Shown here: piece by piece, positions 54,618-62,492 of the stretch
Layout of the letters: every line of letters begins with the position of its first letter
How positions within the stretch are numbered: the first letter of the stretch is position 1
Source of the DNA: Poindextera sp036494815
Lineage (GTDB): Bacteria; Pseudomonadota; Alphaproteobacteria; Caulobacterales; Caulobacteraceae
Direction: 5' to 3'
Length of the DNA stretch: 64,000 nt
Assembly (NCBI GenBank): GCA_036494815.1
Contig: DASXNV010000100.1
Span: 79,543-143,542, forward strand
Notes under the pieces: model-generated
Told to the model about the DNA's origin: nothing
Seen by the model: only the letters and a program-made list of their open reading frames with translations
The model's database searches: none
Translations under genes and position numbers: made by a program

Positions 54618-55751
54618 TCAGGCGCGCGCCTTGACCCAGTCCGCCATGATGGATGCGGCCCTGTGTCGGTTCTCCAGCGCGTCCTCGAAATAGTGCGAGC
54701 CTGGGATCAGTTCGATGGACTTGTCCTTGGACCCAAGACTGGCGAAGATCTTGCGGGCGTCGGAGGGGAAGACGCCGGTGTCCGATGCGCCCAGGACCAC
54801 CAGGGCGGGCTGGGTGATCTTGGCCAGTTGTTCGCCGCCGCGGCAGCGCGAGGTCTCCAGGCTCCACATGGAGAGCCAGGTCTTCAGGTTGTTGGCGCGG
54901 CCGATGCTGGGGCTGCGGTTGGCGATGGCGGGGTGGCCGCGATAGCAGGCCGGCGTCGGGCGATCCGACGGATCGATGGCGCCGTCCATCATCCTCAGGT
55001 CGCCCCAGCAGCGGAACAGCGGGAACAGCCGGTCGGGGATGCCGGCCTCGTTGAGCCGTTTCAGCTCGGCCTTGGCCCAGTCGGTGATCCGCTGGTTGCG
55101 GGCGATCTGGGCGGCCCGGTATCGGGCGATGAATTCGGGGGTGTAGGGCGGGGCGTTGTCCGGGCTGAACGGGTCGAGCGATGGGTCAGTGGCGATCGGA
55201 TCGAACTCGTCGAGCACCGAGGCGTCCATCCAGTCGGTGAGCACCTCGGGACGGCCCTGGTGGGCGTTGAGCGAGACATAGAGGTCGGCCTTGGGAAGGG
55301 TCTCCAGGGCCTCGCGCCCGGCCCCCTTGACCAGGTCGGTCAGGCTGGGGGCGATGGCTTCGGCCTGGTAGGCGGCCATCAGGGAGCCACCGCCGGAATT
55401 GCCCAGGATGACCACGGTCTCGACGCCAGCCTGCTCACGCAGCCAGCGGACGCCGACACCGATATCGATCACCGCATGTTCCAGCAGGAACTGGTCCTCG
55501 AAGCCGCGGTATCGGGTGTTCCAGCCCAGGAAACCAAAGCCGCGGCTGGCCAGGAAGGGGGCGATGTAGTGCTCGCTGAAGTCCACATTGTAGTGGGTGG
55601 CGATGAAGGCGATCTTTGGCCGCTGGCCCTTGGGCGTCCAATAGAGGCCCTGGCAGGGATGGCCTCCGGCCTGGATCCGTGGCGCGGTCGGTGAACGAAA
55701 GCCGAGAAATTGCGCCTCCACCTGGCTCAGCAGGTCTTTTTCTTCCAGCAC
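54618..55751 (-). CDS. Alpha/beta hydrolase
   Basis: A 377-residue hydrolase. The core reads RPKIAFIATHYNVDFSEHYI (first strand and oxyanion region) and the nucleophile elbow VVILGNSGGGSLMAAYQ (G-N-S-G-G). The late acidic residue is in PALVVLGASDTGVFP and the His in ELIPGSHYFED. A large lid insert (about 150-280) is present. It is an esterase or amidase of unknown substrate. The start is GTG 55751, with GGGAGGG upstream. The gene is 141 bases downstream of the enolase-like gene and 161 upstream of the aminotransferase, in the same direction. Confidence 0.82.
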   Translation of the reverse strand: MLEEKDLLSQVEAQFLGFRSPTAPRIQAGGHPCQGLYWTPKGQRPKIAFIATHYNVDFSEHYIAPFLASRGFGFLGWNTRYRGFEDQFLLEHAVIDIGVGVRWLREQAGVETVVILGNSGGGSLMAAYQAEAIAPSLTDLVKGAGREALETLPKADLYVSLNAHQGRPEVLTDWMDASVLDEFDPIATDPSLDPFSPDNAPPYTPEFIARYRAAQIARNQRITDWAKAELKRLNEAGIPDRLFPLFRCWGDLRMMDGAIDPSDRPTPACYRGHPAIANRSPSIGRANNLKTWLSMWSLETSRCRGGEQLAKITQPALVVLGASDTGVFPSDARKIFASLGSKDKSIELIPGSHYFEDALENRHRAASIMADWVKARA

Positions 55752-55892
55752 CCGACGCCCTCCCACGTGCTCGTTTCTAAACGCCGGTGCGCCGCGTGCA
55801 TTGGGAGCAGCTTGGCGATAGGGCGTTCCGCTACATGCCCAACCAATATGGCCGCTGCAACTCTAGCCGACCCTGCATTCGCGCCGCCGCCT

Positions 55893-57206
55893 TCATGCGC
55901 CGATGCTGGACTTCAGGTGAGCGGCCACGCTGGAGGGAAAGGCGTCAGACCCGGCGAACACCGCCGCGGCGCCCATCTGCTCTTCGATACGCAACAGTTC
56001 GTTCCACTTGGCCATTCGCTCCGAGCGGCTGAACGAGCCGACCTTGAGCTGACCGGCGTCCCAGCCGACCGCCAGGTGGGCGATGCTCACGTCTTCGGTC
56101 TCGCCCGAACGGGCTGAAACAATGGTGCTCCATCCCAAGGTTTTGGCCGCATTGAGGGCGGCCTTGGCCTTGGTCACCGTGCCGGCCTGATTGACCTTGA
56201 TCAGCACGGCGTTGCAGGCCCCCGCCGCGGCGGCCCAGGCCACTCGGTTCGGATCGGTGACCAGGAAGTCGTCGCCGATGATCTGGATATGCTCGCCCAG
56301 GCGCGCGGTGGCCAAGGCCATGCCGGCCAGATCGTCCTGGGAGACAGGATCTTCGATGGAAAGGATCGGGTGCATGCCCGCCCATCGGGCCACGCGCTCC
56401 ACCATCGCCTCGCCGTCGAGCTCGGCGTTGTCCAACGGCAGACGGTAGCGGCCGTCGCAATGCAGTTCGTTGGCGGCGACGTCGAGGGAGATGAACACCT
56501 CCTCGCCAGGCCGGTAGCCGGCCCGCTCGATGGACCGTGTCAGCGTGGTCAGCGCTTCCTCGTTGGCGGCGAACAGCGGCCACCAGCCGCCCTCGTCAGC
56601 GACGCCGGCGAGGCGTCCCGCCTCTTCCATCAGGGCGCCGGCGGCGCGGTAGACCTCGGCCGTGATTTCCAGTGCGCGGCGAACCGATCCGGCCTTTGGC
56701 GCCATGATCATGAAGTCCTGGATGTCTGTCCGTCGGCCGGCATGGGCCCCGCCACCGAAAATCTGAACCTCTGGCAGGGGCAGCCGCACCGGCCTGTCGC
56801 CGGCCAGCCAACGCCAGAGGGGCAGGCGGTGGGCGGCGGCGCTGGCATGCAGCGCGGCCAGGGAGACAGCCACGATGGCGTTGGCGCCCAGGCGCGAGAG
56901 GTTGGGCGTCCCATCGGCCTGGGTCATCATCCGATCGAGATTGGCTTGGCCCGTGGCGTCCTGGCCGACGAGCAACCGGGCGAGCTCGCCGTTCACCGCC
57001 TCAACCGCGCCATCGACGCCCTGACCGGCGAACTGGTCGCCGCCGTCGCGCCGCTCGACGGCTTCATGGGCGCCGCGCGAGGCGCCCGCGGGCGCGCAGG
57101 CGCGGCCGAACGAGCCGTCGGCCAGGGTGATGTCAGCCTCAATCGTCGGCCGACCACGAGAGTCCCAGATCTGGCGGGCGCGAATGGCGGTGATGGTGGT
57201 CTTCAT
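55893..57206 (-). CDS. Divergent enolase paralogue
   Basis: A 437-residue enolase-superfamily protein, full length. Conserved: PAGASRGAHEAVERRDGG loop, GGGAHAG, DEGG (Glu205), metal ligands Asp242, Glu285 (SIEDP) and Asp312 (GDD), Lys337 (LIKVNQAG), RSGETED and Lys388 (LKVGS). Changed: the QEFMI Glu is Asp164, and the SHRSGE His (E. coli His369) is Ala365. Glycolytic enolases keep both, so this is probably a specialised paralogue acting on a modified phospho-acid, or a low-activity enzyme. It follows the NTF2-like gene by five bases and sits among kinase, PLP-enzyme and hydrolase genes, not glycolytic genes. Confidence 0.88.
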   Translation of the reverse strand: MKTTITAIRARQIWDSRGRPTIEADITLADGSFGRACAPAGASRGAHEAVERRDGGDQFAGQGVDGAVEAVNGELARLLVGQDATGQANLDRMMTQADGTPNLSRLGANAIVAVSLAALHASAAAHRLPLWRWLAGDRPVRLPLPEVQIFGGGAHAGRRTDIQDFMIMAPKAGSVRRALEITAEVYRAAGALMEEAGRLAGVADEGGWWPLFAANEEALTTLTRSIERAGYRPGEEVFISLDVAANELHCDGRYRLPLDNAELDGEAMVERVARWAGMHPILSIEDPVSQDDLAGMALATARLGEHIQIIGDDFLVTDPNRVAWAAAAGACNAVLIKVNQAGTVTKAKAALNAAKTLGWSTIVSARSGETEDVSIAHLAVGWDAGQLKVGSFSRSERMAKWNELLRIEEQMGAAAVFAGSDAFPSSVAAHLKSSIGA

Positions 57207-57211
57207 CGTAA

Positions 57212-57472
57212 TCAGATCGTGGCGCGGAAAGCGGCGAGGTGAGTGGTGTCCAGATATTCGTCCAGGCGCGTGTCGTAAGGCTGGTCGCTGATACGTGACA
57301 TGAATCCGGTGAGCGTCGCCAGGTTCTCCTCGCGGGTCTGTTCGGCGTCGTCGAAATTATGCCAGAAGACCACCGCGGGCGCGTGGCGATCGGAAACCGT
57401 TTTCACGTCGCCCTGTTCGATGGCGTCAAACAGGCGCTTCGCCAGGGCGCGGATCGCGCCTTTGTCGGGCAT
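57212..57472 (-). CDS. Short NTF2/SnoaL-like protein with probable internal deletion
   Basis: An 86-residue protein. The N-terminus MPDKGAIRALAKRLFDAIEQ, AVVFWHNFDDAEQTREENLA and FMSRISDQPYDTR follows SnoaL-like/NTF2 proteins. It then jumps to LDEYLDTTHLAAFRA, which resembles their C-terminal strand. The usual length is about 120-130 residues, so roughly 40 residues of the middle sheet appear missing in frame. The frame is intact. The product may be non-functional or a minimal fold. It is five bases upstream of the enolase-like gene and probably co-transcribed. Confidence 0.7.
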   Translation of the reverse strand: MPDKGAIRALAKRLFDAIEQGDVKTVSDRHAPAVVFWHNFDDAEQTREENLATLTGFMSRISDQPYDTRLDEYLDTTHLAAFRATI

Positions 57473-58051
57473 GGTGTCACTCCATTGAAGATGGACTCAG
57501 CGCCTGGCTTCGAGCGCGGATATAGCGGCAGGCATCATAGGGGCTTCGTCACGCACGCCCGTAGCGGTCATTGGCGCATGGTTGACGCCGCGGATTTCGA
57601 ATTCGGCGTTCTTGCGATCCATGAAGTCCCTCTCCAGGGCCAACCGCCCATACGGCCTCGTGACCGGTTTGACCGGGCGGGTTGATCGTGCGACCTGCTC
57701 GCGTGAATGTTTCAAGCCCGCTGATATCGGCCCAGGCGCCGACGTGACGCTATAGATCATCCTGGGCCGGTCGCCCGAGGGCTTGCCGAAGCCGGACCAG
57801 ATTAACTTGTCAGTCTCGACGAAGTCGTTCAGTGAATCAGCCAAAAAGTCGTGGTGGATTTCGCTCAGGTATGTATGCTCGCATATATTGTGCGGCGATC
57901 TTAAGATCTCCGTGCAGGCAATTACAGTCTATCTAGCTTTGCTGTAGATTTGCCTCAATCTGTGAGGGGTTTTGCTTTGTTCTTCGACTGAGCCGTGGCT
58001 GAACGAGCGCAGCGGTTCGCATGATCTCTTGCCGCTGATCCGTGAGCGCCA
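57473..58051. other. 579-bp divergent intergenic region
   Basis: It separates the leftward NTF2-enolase genes from the rightward operon starting at 58052. A minus-strand frame (57497-57844, 115 codons, FGKPSGDRPRMIYSVTSAPG) is open but matches no family I know and lacks a ribosome-binding site. It may be a gene remnant. The AT-richer 57840-57990 is the probable promoter zone for 58052 onward. No definite -35/-10 pair is claimed. Confidence 0.4.
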
Positions 58052-58999
58052 ATGGAACCGCGTAGAGCATTCGCTTCGACCGCCGCCTGGGACCCCGGCC
58101 CCTCTGCGCAGGAACGGTTGAATCAGCTTTTCCAGCGCTATCGGTCAGGCGTCAGGGCCTGTCTGGAACCTTTGGTCCAGCGCTACAATCCCGACATGAT
58201 GACCGAGGCGCAGGAAGAGTATCGCAAGATGCTTGAGCTGAGCGCCAAGATGAACGTCGTGGGGCATGCCTGCACGGAAGTTTCCGGTCACCAGTATGAC
58301 GAGCGACGGCAAGCGATCGGCTCCCTGTTCGGCGCCTGCTGCTTTCTTGCCGACAGCTTTATCGACGATTTCGGCGAAGACGCTACACGCGACTATCTCG
58401 CCCGCCTGGACGTGCTTCTGACCGAAGGCTGGTTCGAGCCGCGCACCGACCGGGAACGGCTGTTCTTCGTCATCTTGTCGCGACTGTTCGCCCAGCGCGA
58501 TATCCTACATCCCACGGTGCGCCAGGCGCTGGTGCAGCTCTACGATGCGCAGAAGCAAGATGTTGATCTGCGGACGACCGCCGCCGCGCCTGGGCGCGGC
58601 CTCAGCCGCACCCAGCTCAACACGCTCAAGCGCTGCGCCCGCAATCGCAGCGGCCATGCGATCCTGGTGCTGTCGGCCTTCCTGCTGCCGGACCTGCCCC
58701 TTGCCTACATCGCGCGGCTGTTCGGGGCTGGCGCCCTGATCATGTACATCGACGATCACGGCGACTGCTATTCCGACCTGCAGAGCAGGCGCATCACCTT
58801 CATGAACCAGGTGCGCCACCCCGAACGCACCCTGAGGGGCCTGTTCCACACCCACATCAAGCAGCTGGCGCTGGGCCTGCCGGCCAGCGAGGGCCGTGAT
58901 CTGCTGATCGCCTTCCTCACCCGCTACTATCTCACCCGGGTGGAGAAGCACCGTCAGCAGAAGATGAAGGGAGGCTCCGCCTGGGCGGTCTATGAATGA
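58052..58999 (+). CDS. All-helical protein, possible class I isoprenoid synthase
   Basis: A 315-residue, helix-rich protein without signal peptide. Two acid clusters stand out: D101-SFIDDFGED-110 in CFLADSFIDDFGED, and D234-DHGDCYSD-242 in LIMYIDDHGDCYSDLQ, about 130 residues apart. Trans-isoprenyl and terpene synthases carry two Asp-rich metal-binding motifs at a similar separation. The spacing and helical character suggest that fold, but the motifs are not canonical DDxxD/NSE. The downstream geranylgeranyl-reductase-type flavoproteins support a prenyl-lipid role. The start is ATG 58052. It overlaps the next gene by eight bases. Fold assignment is an inference. Confidence 0.65.
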   Translation: MEPRRAFASTAAWDPGPSAQERLNQLFQRYRSGVRACLEPLVQRYNPDMMTEAQEEYRKMLELSAKMNVVGHACTEVSGHQYDERRQAIGSLFGACCFLADSFIDDFGEDATRDYLARLDVLLTEGWFEPRTDRERLFFVILSRLFAQRDILHPTVRQALVQLYDAQKQDVDLRTTAAAPGRGLSRTQLNTLKRCARNRSGHAILVLSAFLLPDLPLAYIARLFGAGALIMYIDDHGDCYSDLQSRRITFMNQVRHPERTLRGLFHTHIKQLALGLPASEGRDLLIAFLTRYYLTRVEKHRQQKMKGGSAWAVYE

Positions 59000-59627
59000 C
59001 AATGTCTCGATTTTGAGCGCGGAGCTCGTCGATGCGGTCGGCCTCCATATCCAGGAGCTGCATGCCCGCGGGCGGCTGCACGGAACCGAGCCGCTGCTCA
59101 GGATCGACAATCGCGAGCAAGCCCGGGCCGCGCCGTATCAGTTCGACGCGGCGCGGGGTCAGCTCCATCGCACGGGCTGCCCGGCCATACCCCCGGGATC
59201 CATGTCGGCGCTGTATGGCGTCTGGCAGATCGGCCCGGACGAAGAATCCCTCGCCTGTCCTCGATGCAATCCGATGCTCAAGCCCGACGAGAAGACCGAA
59301 CCGAAGCCGCACGACGATCTGCCCCGCGACCTGCTCTACGGCTTGTTGTCCGTCATCAGTCAGTTCGGCGGCGTACTTCGCGAGCGAGGACAGGAATACC
59401 GACACAGCCGTGCAGGCGCGCAGCTTGGGGGGCAGATCGAGAAAATCTACAGCGGGGTCAACGAGCGCGAGAGAGACATTCTGGATTTACTGGCTTCCTC
59501 CCTGGGAAATCTCGCCGTCGTCCTCCGTGACCTCGACGAGGGCATCAATGGAAATACGGGGGATGGGCCGGCCGCGGACGCTGCGTCCCCTGAAGCGACA
59601 AGACAGCAATCCGGCGAAGCGCCGTAG
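58992..59627 (+). CDS. Cys-containing protein of unknown function
   Basis: A 211-residue protein in two parts. Residues 1-95 contain AARGQLHRTGCPAIPPGSMS, YGVWQIGPDEESLACPRCNP: three Cys (one CPRC pair) that could bind metal. Residues 105-185 are predicted helical (LLYGLLSVISQFGGVLRERG; ILDLLASSLGNLAVVLRDLD). A Gly/Ala/Asp-rich tail ends it. No family is recognised. The start overlaps the upstream gene by eight bases, so the two are translationally coupled. Confidence 0.65.
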   Translation: MNDNVSILSAELVDAVGLHIQELHARGRLHGTEPLLRIDNREQARAAPYQFDAARGQLHRTGCPAIPPGSMSALYGVWQIGPDEESLACPRCNPMLKPDEKTEPKPHDDLPRDLLYGLLSVISQFGGVLRERGQEYRHSRAGAQLGGQIEKIYSGVNERERDILDLLASSLGNLAVVLRDLDEGINGNTGDGPAADAASPEATRQQSGEAP

Positions 59628-59647
59628 ACAGCGGAGCGAGGACACTC

Positions 59648-59851
59648 ATGCCAAGGATATTCATGTCGCTTCAACTGGGTCCCATGGTGAAGATCGACAT
59701 CGAGGGCGCGAATTGCCCAGAGATCGCTGATGCGCTGCGGGGCTTCGAGAGGCTGAACGAAACCGTCGACGGCATGTTCAGCGACCTTGCCAAGCGAGTG
59801 TTCCCTGACGCTGGGGACCCGGCATCCCTGGCTGAGGAGGAAGGGCGATGA
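59648..59851 (+). CDS. Small acidic protein, unknown
   Basis: A 67-residue protein, MPRIFMSLQLGPMVKIDIEG at the N-terminus and LNETVDGMFSDLAKRVFPD towards the C-terminus: a short strand then a helix. The ATG at 59648 is preceded by GAGCGAGGA. The stop overlaps the next start as ATGA. It has no recognised family; coupling implies a role with its neighbours. Confidence 0.6.
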   Translation: MPRIFMSLQLGPMVKIDIEGANCPEIADALRGFERLNETVDGMFSDLAKRVFPDAGDPASLAEEEGR

Positions 59852-60219
59852 CCAAGGACCGCATGGAATTCTCAGGGCGTCCTGACCTTAGCCTCACCAT
59901 GCGCATGAAGCCTTTGCATGTGGAGTTCGCCAGCCAGGGCGCCTTCGGGTTCGCCATCGGCGACGTGCGGCTGCATCTTGAGGAGATACCCGTTTACCTG
60001 CGGGTGCCGTTTCTGAGGCGGCGCGTGCTGGCCGGATCGGTGGGGCCTTTCGGCGTTCACCTCAAGCCCCTGGAGGCGGAAGTCCGGGCCATCGGACTGG
60101 AGACGCGAGGCGTCATCGGCCGCGAGGAAACCGAAATCAATCTGCACGGCAGGGGAGCCTGCGCGGCGGAAGTCGAAATCTCCCGCGAGGCGTTCGAAGA
60201 CGTCGCGGAAGATCTTTGA
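59848..60219 (+). CDS. Beta-rich small protein, unknown
   Basis: A 123-residue protein with alternating beta-strand patterns: LTMRMKPLHVEFASQGAFGF, FGVHLKPLEAEVRAIGLETR, TEINLHGRGACAAEVEIS. It has no signal peptide. It starts by ATGA overlap with the 67-residue gene. The repeated 'MKPLHVEF' / 'LKPLEAEV' strands suggest an internal two-fold repeat. No family is recognised. Confidence 0.6.
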   Translation: MTKDRMEFSGRPDLSLTMRMKPLHVEFASQGAFGFAIGDVRLHLEEIPVYLRVPFLRRRVLAGSVGPFGVHLKPLEAEVRAIGLETRGVIGREETEINLHGRGACAAEVEISREAFEDVAEDL

Positions 60220-60252
60220 GGTTGGTCGAGAGGCAAAAGGTCGGAGGATGTC

Positions 60253-60960
60253 GTGAAGCGCGCAAATCACCACCATCGCCCTGGATGTCGCCGCGGCGGC
60301 GAGATCGATGTTCATCATCACATCGTCTGTCGGCACAATATCGAGATCGAGGTTTGGCCGCCGCGCGCCCAGATCAATTTCCAGGACGACTGGACCGCCA
60401 ATCCGGCCGACACCCAGGTTCGCTTCGAGGCCCAGGTCTATAATTCGAGCCAAGGTCACCTGTGGGAGGTGCGCGCCCTCAACGGCGATCCTGGGCTAGG
60501 GACTATCGACGCCAGCGGACTTTATCGCGCGCCGCCGAAGGGCGCATTTGATAACAGCGCCACCGAAATCGTGGTGGTGACGGCGCGGGAAGATCCGCTG
60601 CGCAAGGCGTCCGCCTGGGTCACCCTGGTCGGGGGCGGACCGCAACCTGCGGCGCAGCCGTCGCTCGCAGTCTGGCCCAGGCGTGTTGACCTCTACTATG
60701 TGCAGGGCGCCAACAACAACTATATCGACGACTGCAATAAAGAATGCGAGTTCAGCGTCGACATCTATGATAGCAACGGTCAGGTTGAATGGCTCGTGAA
60801 CGGTGCGTTACAGGGCGTCGTGGGTCCCTGGTTCTTCTACCAGGCGCCCAATAGCGGGGCTCCGACGGTGGTTACGGTGCGCGCCCGGCTTCAGGGCCAG
60901 CCGGGCGTGTTCGACGAGGCTAAGATACTGCAGCGCAATTACAATTGGCCGGGCGCGTAG
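60253..60960 (+). CDS. Protein with two Ig-like domains, unknown
   Basis: A 235-residue protein. A His/Cys-rich lead-in (NHHHRPGCRR, HHHIVCRHN) is followed by two beta-sandwich units. The first has GTIDASGLYRAPP, a familiar bacterial Ig-like (BIG) pattern; the second has VEWLVNGALQG and WFFYQAPNSGAPTVVTV. The GTG start has GGAGG upstream. No signal peptide is present, so an intracellular or assembly role is as likely as secretion. It sits in the middle of the operon of small unknown proteins. Confidence 0.6.
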   Translation: MKRANHHHRPGCRRGGEIDVHHHIVCRHNIEIEVWPPRAQINFQDDWTANPADTQVRFEAQVYNSSQGHLWEVRALNGDPGLGTIDASGLYRAPPKGAFDNSATEIVVVTAREDPLRKASAWVTLVGGGPQPAAQPSLAVWPRRVDLYYVQGANNNYIDDCNKECEFSVDIYDSNGQVEWLVNGALQGVVGPWFFYQAPNSGAPTVVTVRARLQGQPGVFDEAKILQRNYNWPGA

Positions 60961-60989
60961 CCGCGCGGTGATTGTTCCGGAGGGCAGGC

Positions 60990-61628
60990 ATGGATATCGA
61001 CCTTAAATCCACCCACTACACCGAACAGCTCCCGGTGGCGCCGCTGACGGTGGCCGACGTCCAGAAGGTCGCGCCGATCGCGGTCCATCTAAAGGAACTC
61101 AACCAGATCGCGCCCCTGATGGTGGAGTCGCTGAGGGTCGATCATGTGCGGCATGTGGATCCGCTCAGGATCGAGCGCCTGGACATCACGCGCCTGCCTT
61201 CGGTCAACATCACCCTCAGCCAATTGCCGTCGATGGACATCAACGTTCGGCGCGTGCCGCCGGTGGCCATCGCCATCCAGCAGCAATTCGACATGGGGTC
61301 CGACTACACGATCATCGCCAGGTTGCTGGGCCTGCCACTGCTGCGCATGACGCTCTCTGGCCGAACCACAATAAGTCCGCGCGACTGTGCGCGCCGCGAA
61401 CAATCGCGCAGCCATGAGCGCAGCTTTCCGGACGTGGCCGCGGCGGGCAACCCCGCCATTCCCAGCCACGCCATCGAAACCTGCACCGAAACGGTGAGCC
61501 GCCGTCCTCAACGGCCCAGGCCGTGCGTCCATCCCGGTGCGCCGCGTTTCGGCTTTTCCTTGCGTCCCCAGTCCCTGCAGACCGAGGCCGTCGCTTCGGC
61601 GGCGCCGAGCGCCGTCAACGGAGGTTGA
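60990..61628 (+). CDS. Protein with tandem short repeats, unknown
   Basis: A 212-residue protein. Residues about 10-100 are a run of degenerate 9-14-residue units: VAPLTVADVQKV, IAVHLKELNQI, APLMVESLRVDHV, VDPLRIERLDIT, LPSVNITLSQL, PSMDINVRRV. Alternating hydrophobic residues suggest a beta-solenoid or stacked strands. Residues 110-212 are Arg/Pro/Cys-rich and low in complexity. The ATG at 60990 has GGAGGG upstream. The stop is one base before the next start codon. No family is recognised; a scaffold or shell component is a speculation. Confidence 0.6.
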   Translation: MDIDLKSTHYTEQLPVAPLTVADVQKVAPIAVHLKELNQIAPLMVESLRVDHVRHVDPLRIERLDITRLPSVNITLSQLPSMDINVRRVPPVAIAIQQQFDMGSDYTIIARLLGLPLLRMTLSGRTTISPRDCARREQSRSHERSFPDVAAAGNPAIPSHAIETCTETVSRRPQRPRPCVHPGAPRFGFSLRPQSLQTEAVASAAPSAVNGG

Positions 61629-61629
61629 T

Positions 61630-61848
61630 ATGCACCAACATCATTCCCGCCTGGAACAGTTGGGACGCAACCTCGCTGATCTGGTCGAGACCGGCGCGGC
61701 GGCGGCGCTGACCGTCACGGCGTTGGGCGTGGCGACGACGCGCTTTGTGGTCGGCGCACCGTTCCGCGAAGGCCACAGGGACTGCAGCTGTGCGCGGCAT
61801 CACTATCACTGCTGCTACGAGCCGCCGATCTACGACTGCCGAGGCTGA
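61630..61848 (+). CDS. Small Cys/His-rich protein, unknown
   Basis: A 72-residue protein. One hydrophobic helix (about 21-38, AAALTVTALGVATTRFVVG) precedes a Cys/His-rich tail (DCSCARHHYHCCYEPP ... YDCRG) with five Cys and three His in 25 residues, suitable for metal or cofactor binding. GGAGG lies upstream of ATG 61630. The stop is one base before the next ATG. It might tether a metal centre to membrane or lipid. Confidence 0.6.
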   Translation: MHQHHSRLEQLGRNLADLVETGAAAALTVTALGVATTRFVVGAPFREGHRDCSCARHHYHCCYEPPIYDCRG

Positions 61849-61849
61849 G

Positions 61850-62485
61850 ATGACCGTCGCCGGACAATCGAAGAACGCAAGCGCCGAAGACGCGGCGCCG
61901 GAAAAGCCGGCCGAGCAACCGGCGGCGAATGGCGCGGAACTGAAAGAGCGGCTGGACCAGGTCGGCGCCATTCTCGCCAAGGGGCTGGATCTTGCGGAAG
62001 CCGGCGTCAGCTTGGGGGTCAGCATCCTCAGCCGCGTCAGCGTAGCGGCTCAGCAGAAGATGCGCGAAGGTCTGGATGCGGCGGCTCAGCCACAGGCTTG
62101 GCCGCCAGGGGCGGCCACCGAACCGTCAACGTCCGAGGCGCCCGAGTCCGAGCCGGAATATGGCCTGACCAATCGCCTGCCGCTGGCGCCGGGCGGGACG
62201 GTGAAGATTTCATTTTCGGTCAACAACGACTCCATGACCGAGGTGAAGAAGGTTGAGCTCAAGGTCCAGGGCTTCGCCGGCGACAGCCAGGCGGCGGGAT
62301 TGGATGCGTCCAACTTCAGCATCAAGCCCGCGCAGAAGACCATCGCGCCGGTCGACTTCGAGAAATTCGTCCTGCAGGGCGCTGTGCCAAACGCCATTCC
62401 GCCGGACGTCTATCGCGGCGTGGTGGTGGTCAGTTCGGATAACGACCTCTTTATTCCCGTGGTTCTGGTGGTGACCCCGCCTTGA
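61850..62485 (+). CDS. Helical/Ig-like two-part protein, unknown
   Basis: A 211-residue protein. An Ala/Glu/Pro-rich N-terminus leads to an amphipathic helix (about 30-75, LKERLDQVGAILAKGLDLAE), a Pro/Ser/Glu linker, and a C-terminal beta-sandwich (about 118-211) with KISFSVNNDSMTEVKKVELK and YRGVVVVSSDNDLFIPVVLV. The C-terminal part resembles small Ig-like/DUF modules that cap assemblies. It is seven bases from the flavoprotein gene. No family is recognised. Confidence 0.6.
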   Translation: MTVAGQSKNASAEDAAPEKPAEQPAANGAELKERLDQVGAILAKGLDLAEAGVSLGVSILSRVSVAAQQKMREGLDAAAQPQAWPPGAATEPSTSEAPESEPEYGLTNRLPLAPGGTVKISFSVNNDSMTEVKKVELKVQGFAGDSQAAGLDASNFSIKPAQKTIAPVDFEKFVLQGAVPNAIPPDVYRGVVVVSSDNDLFIPVVLVVTPP

Positions 62486-62492
62486 GGTAAGC

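Noticed and set aside
57497..57844. 115-codon minus-strand frame as a gene
   Set aside because: No ribosome-binding site or family, and the composition looks like degraded or non-coding DNA; kept only as a note in the gap entry.
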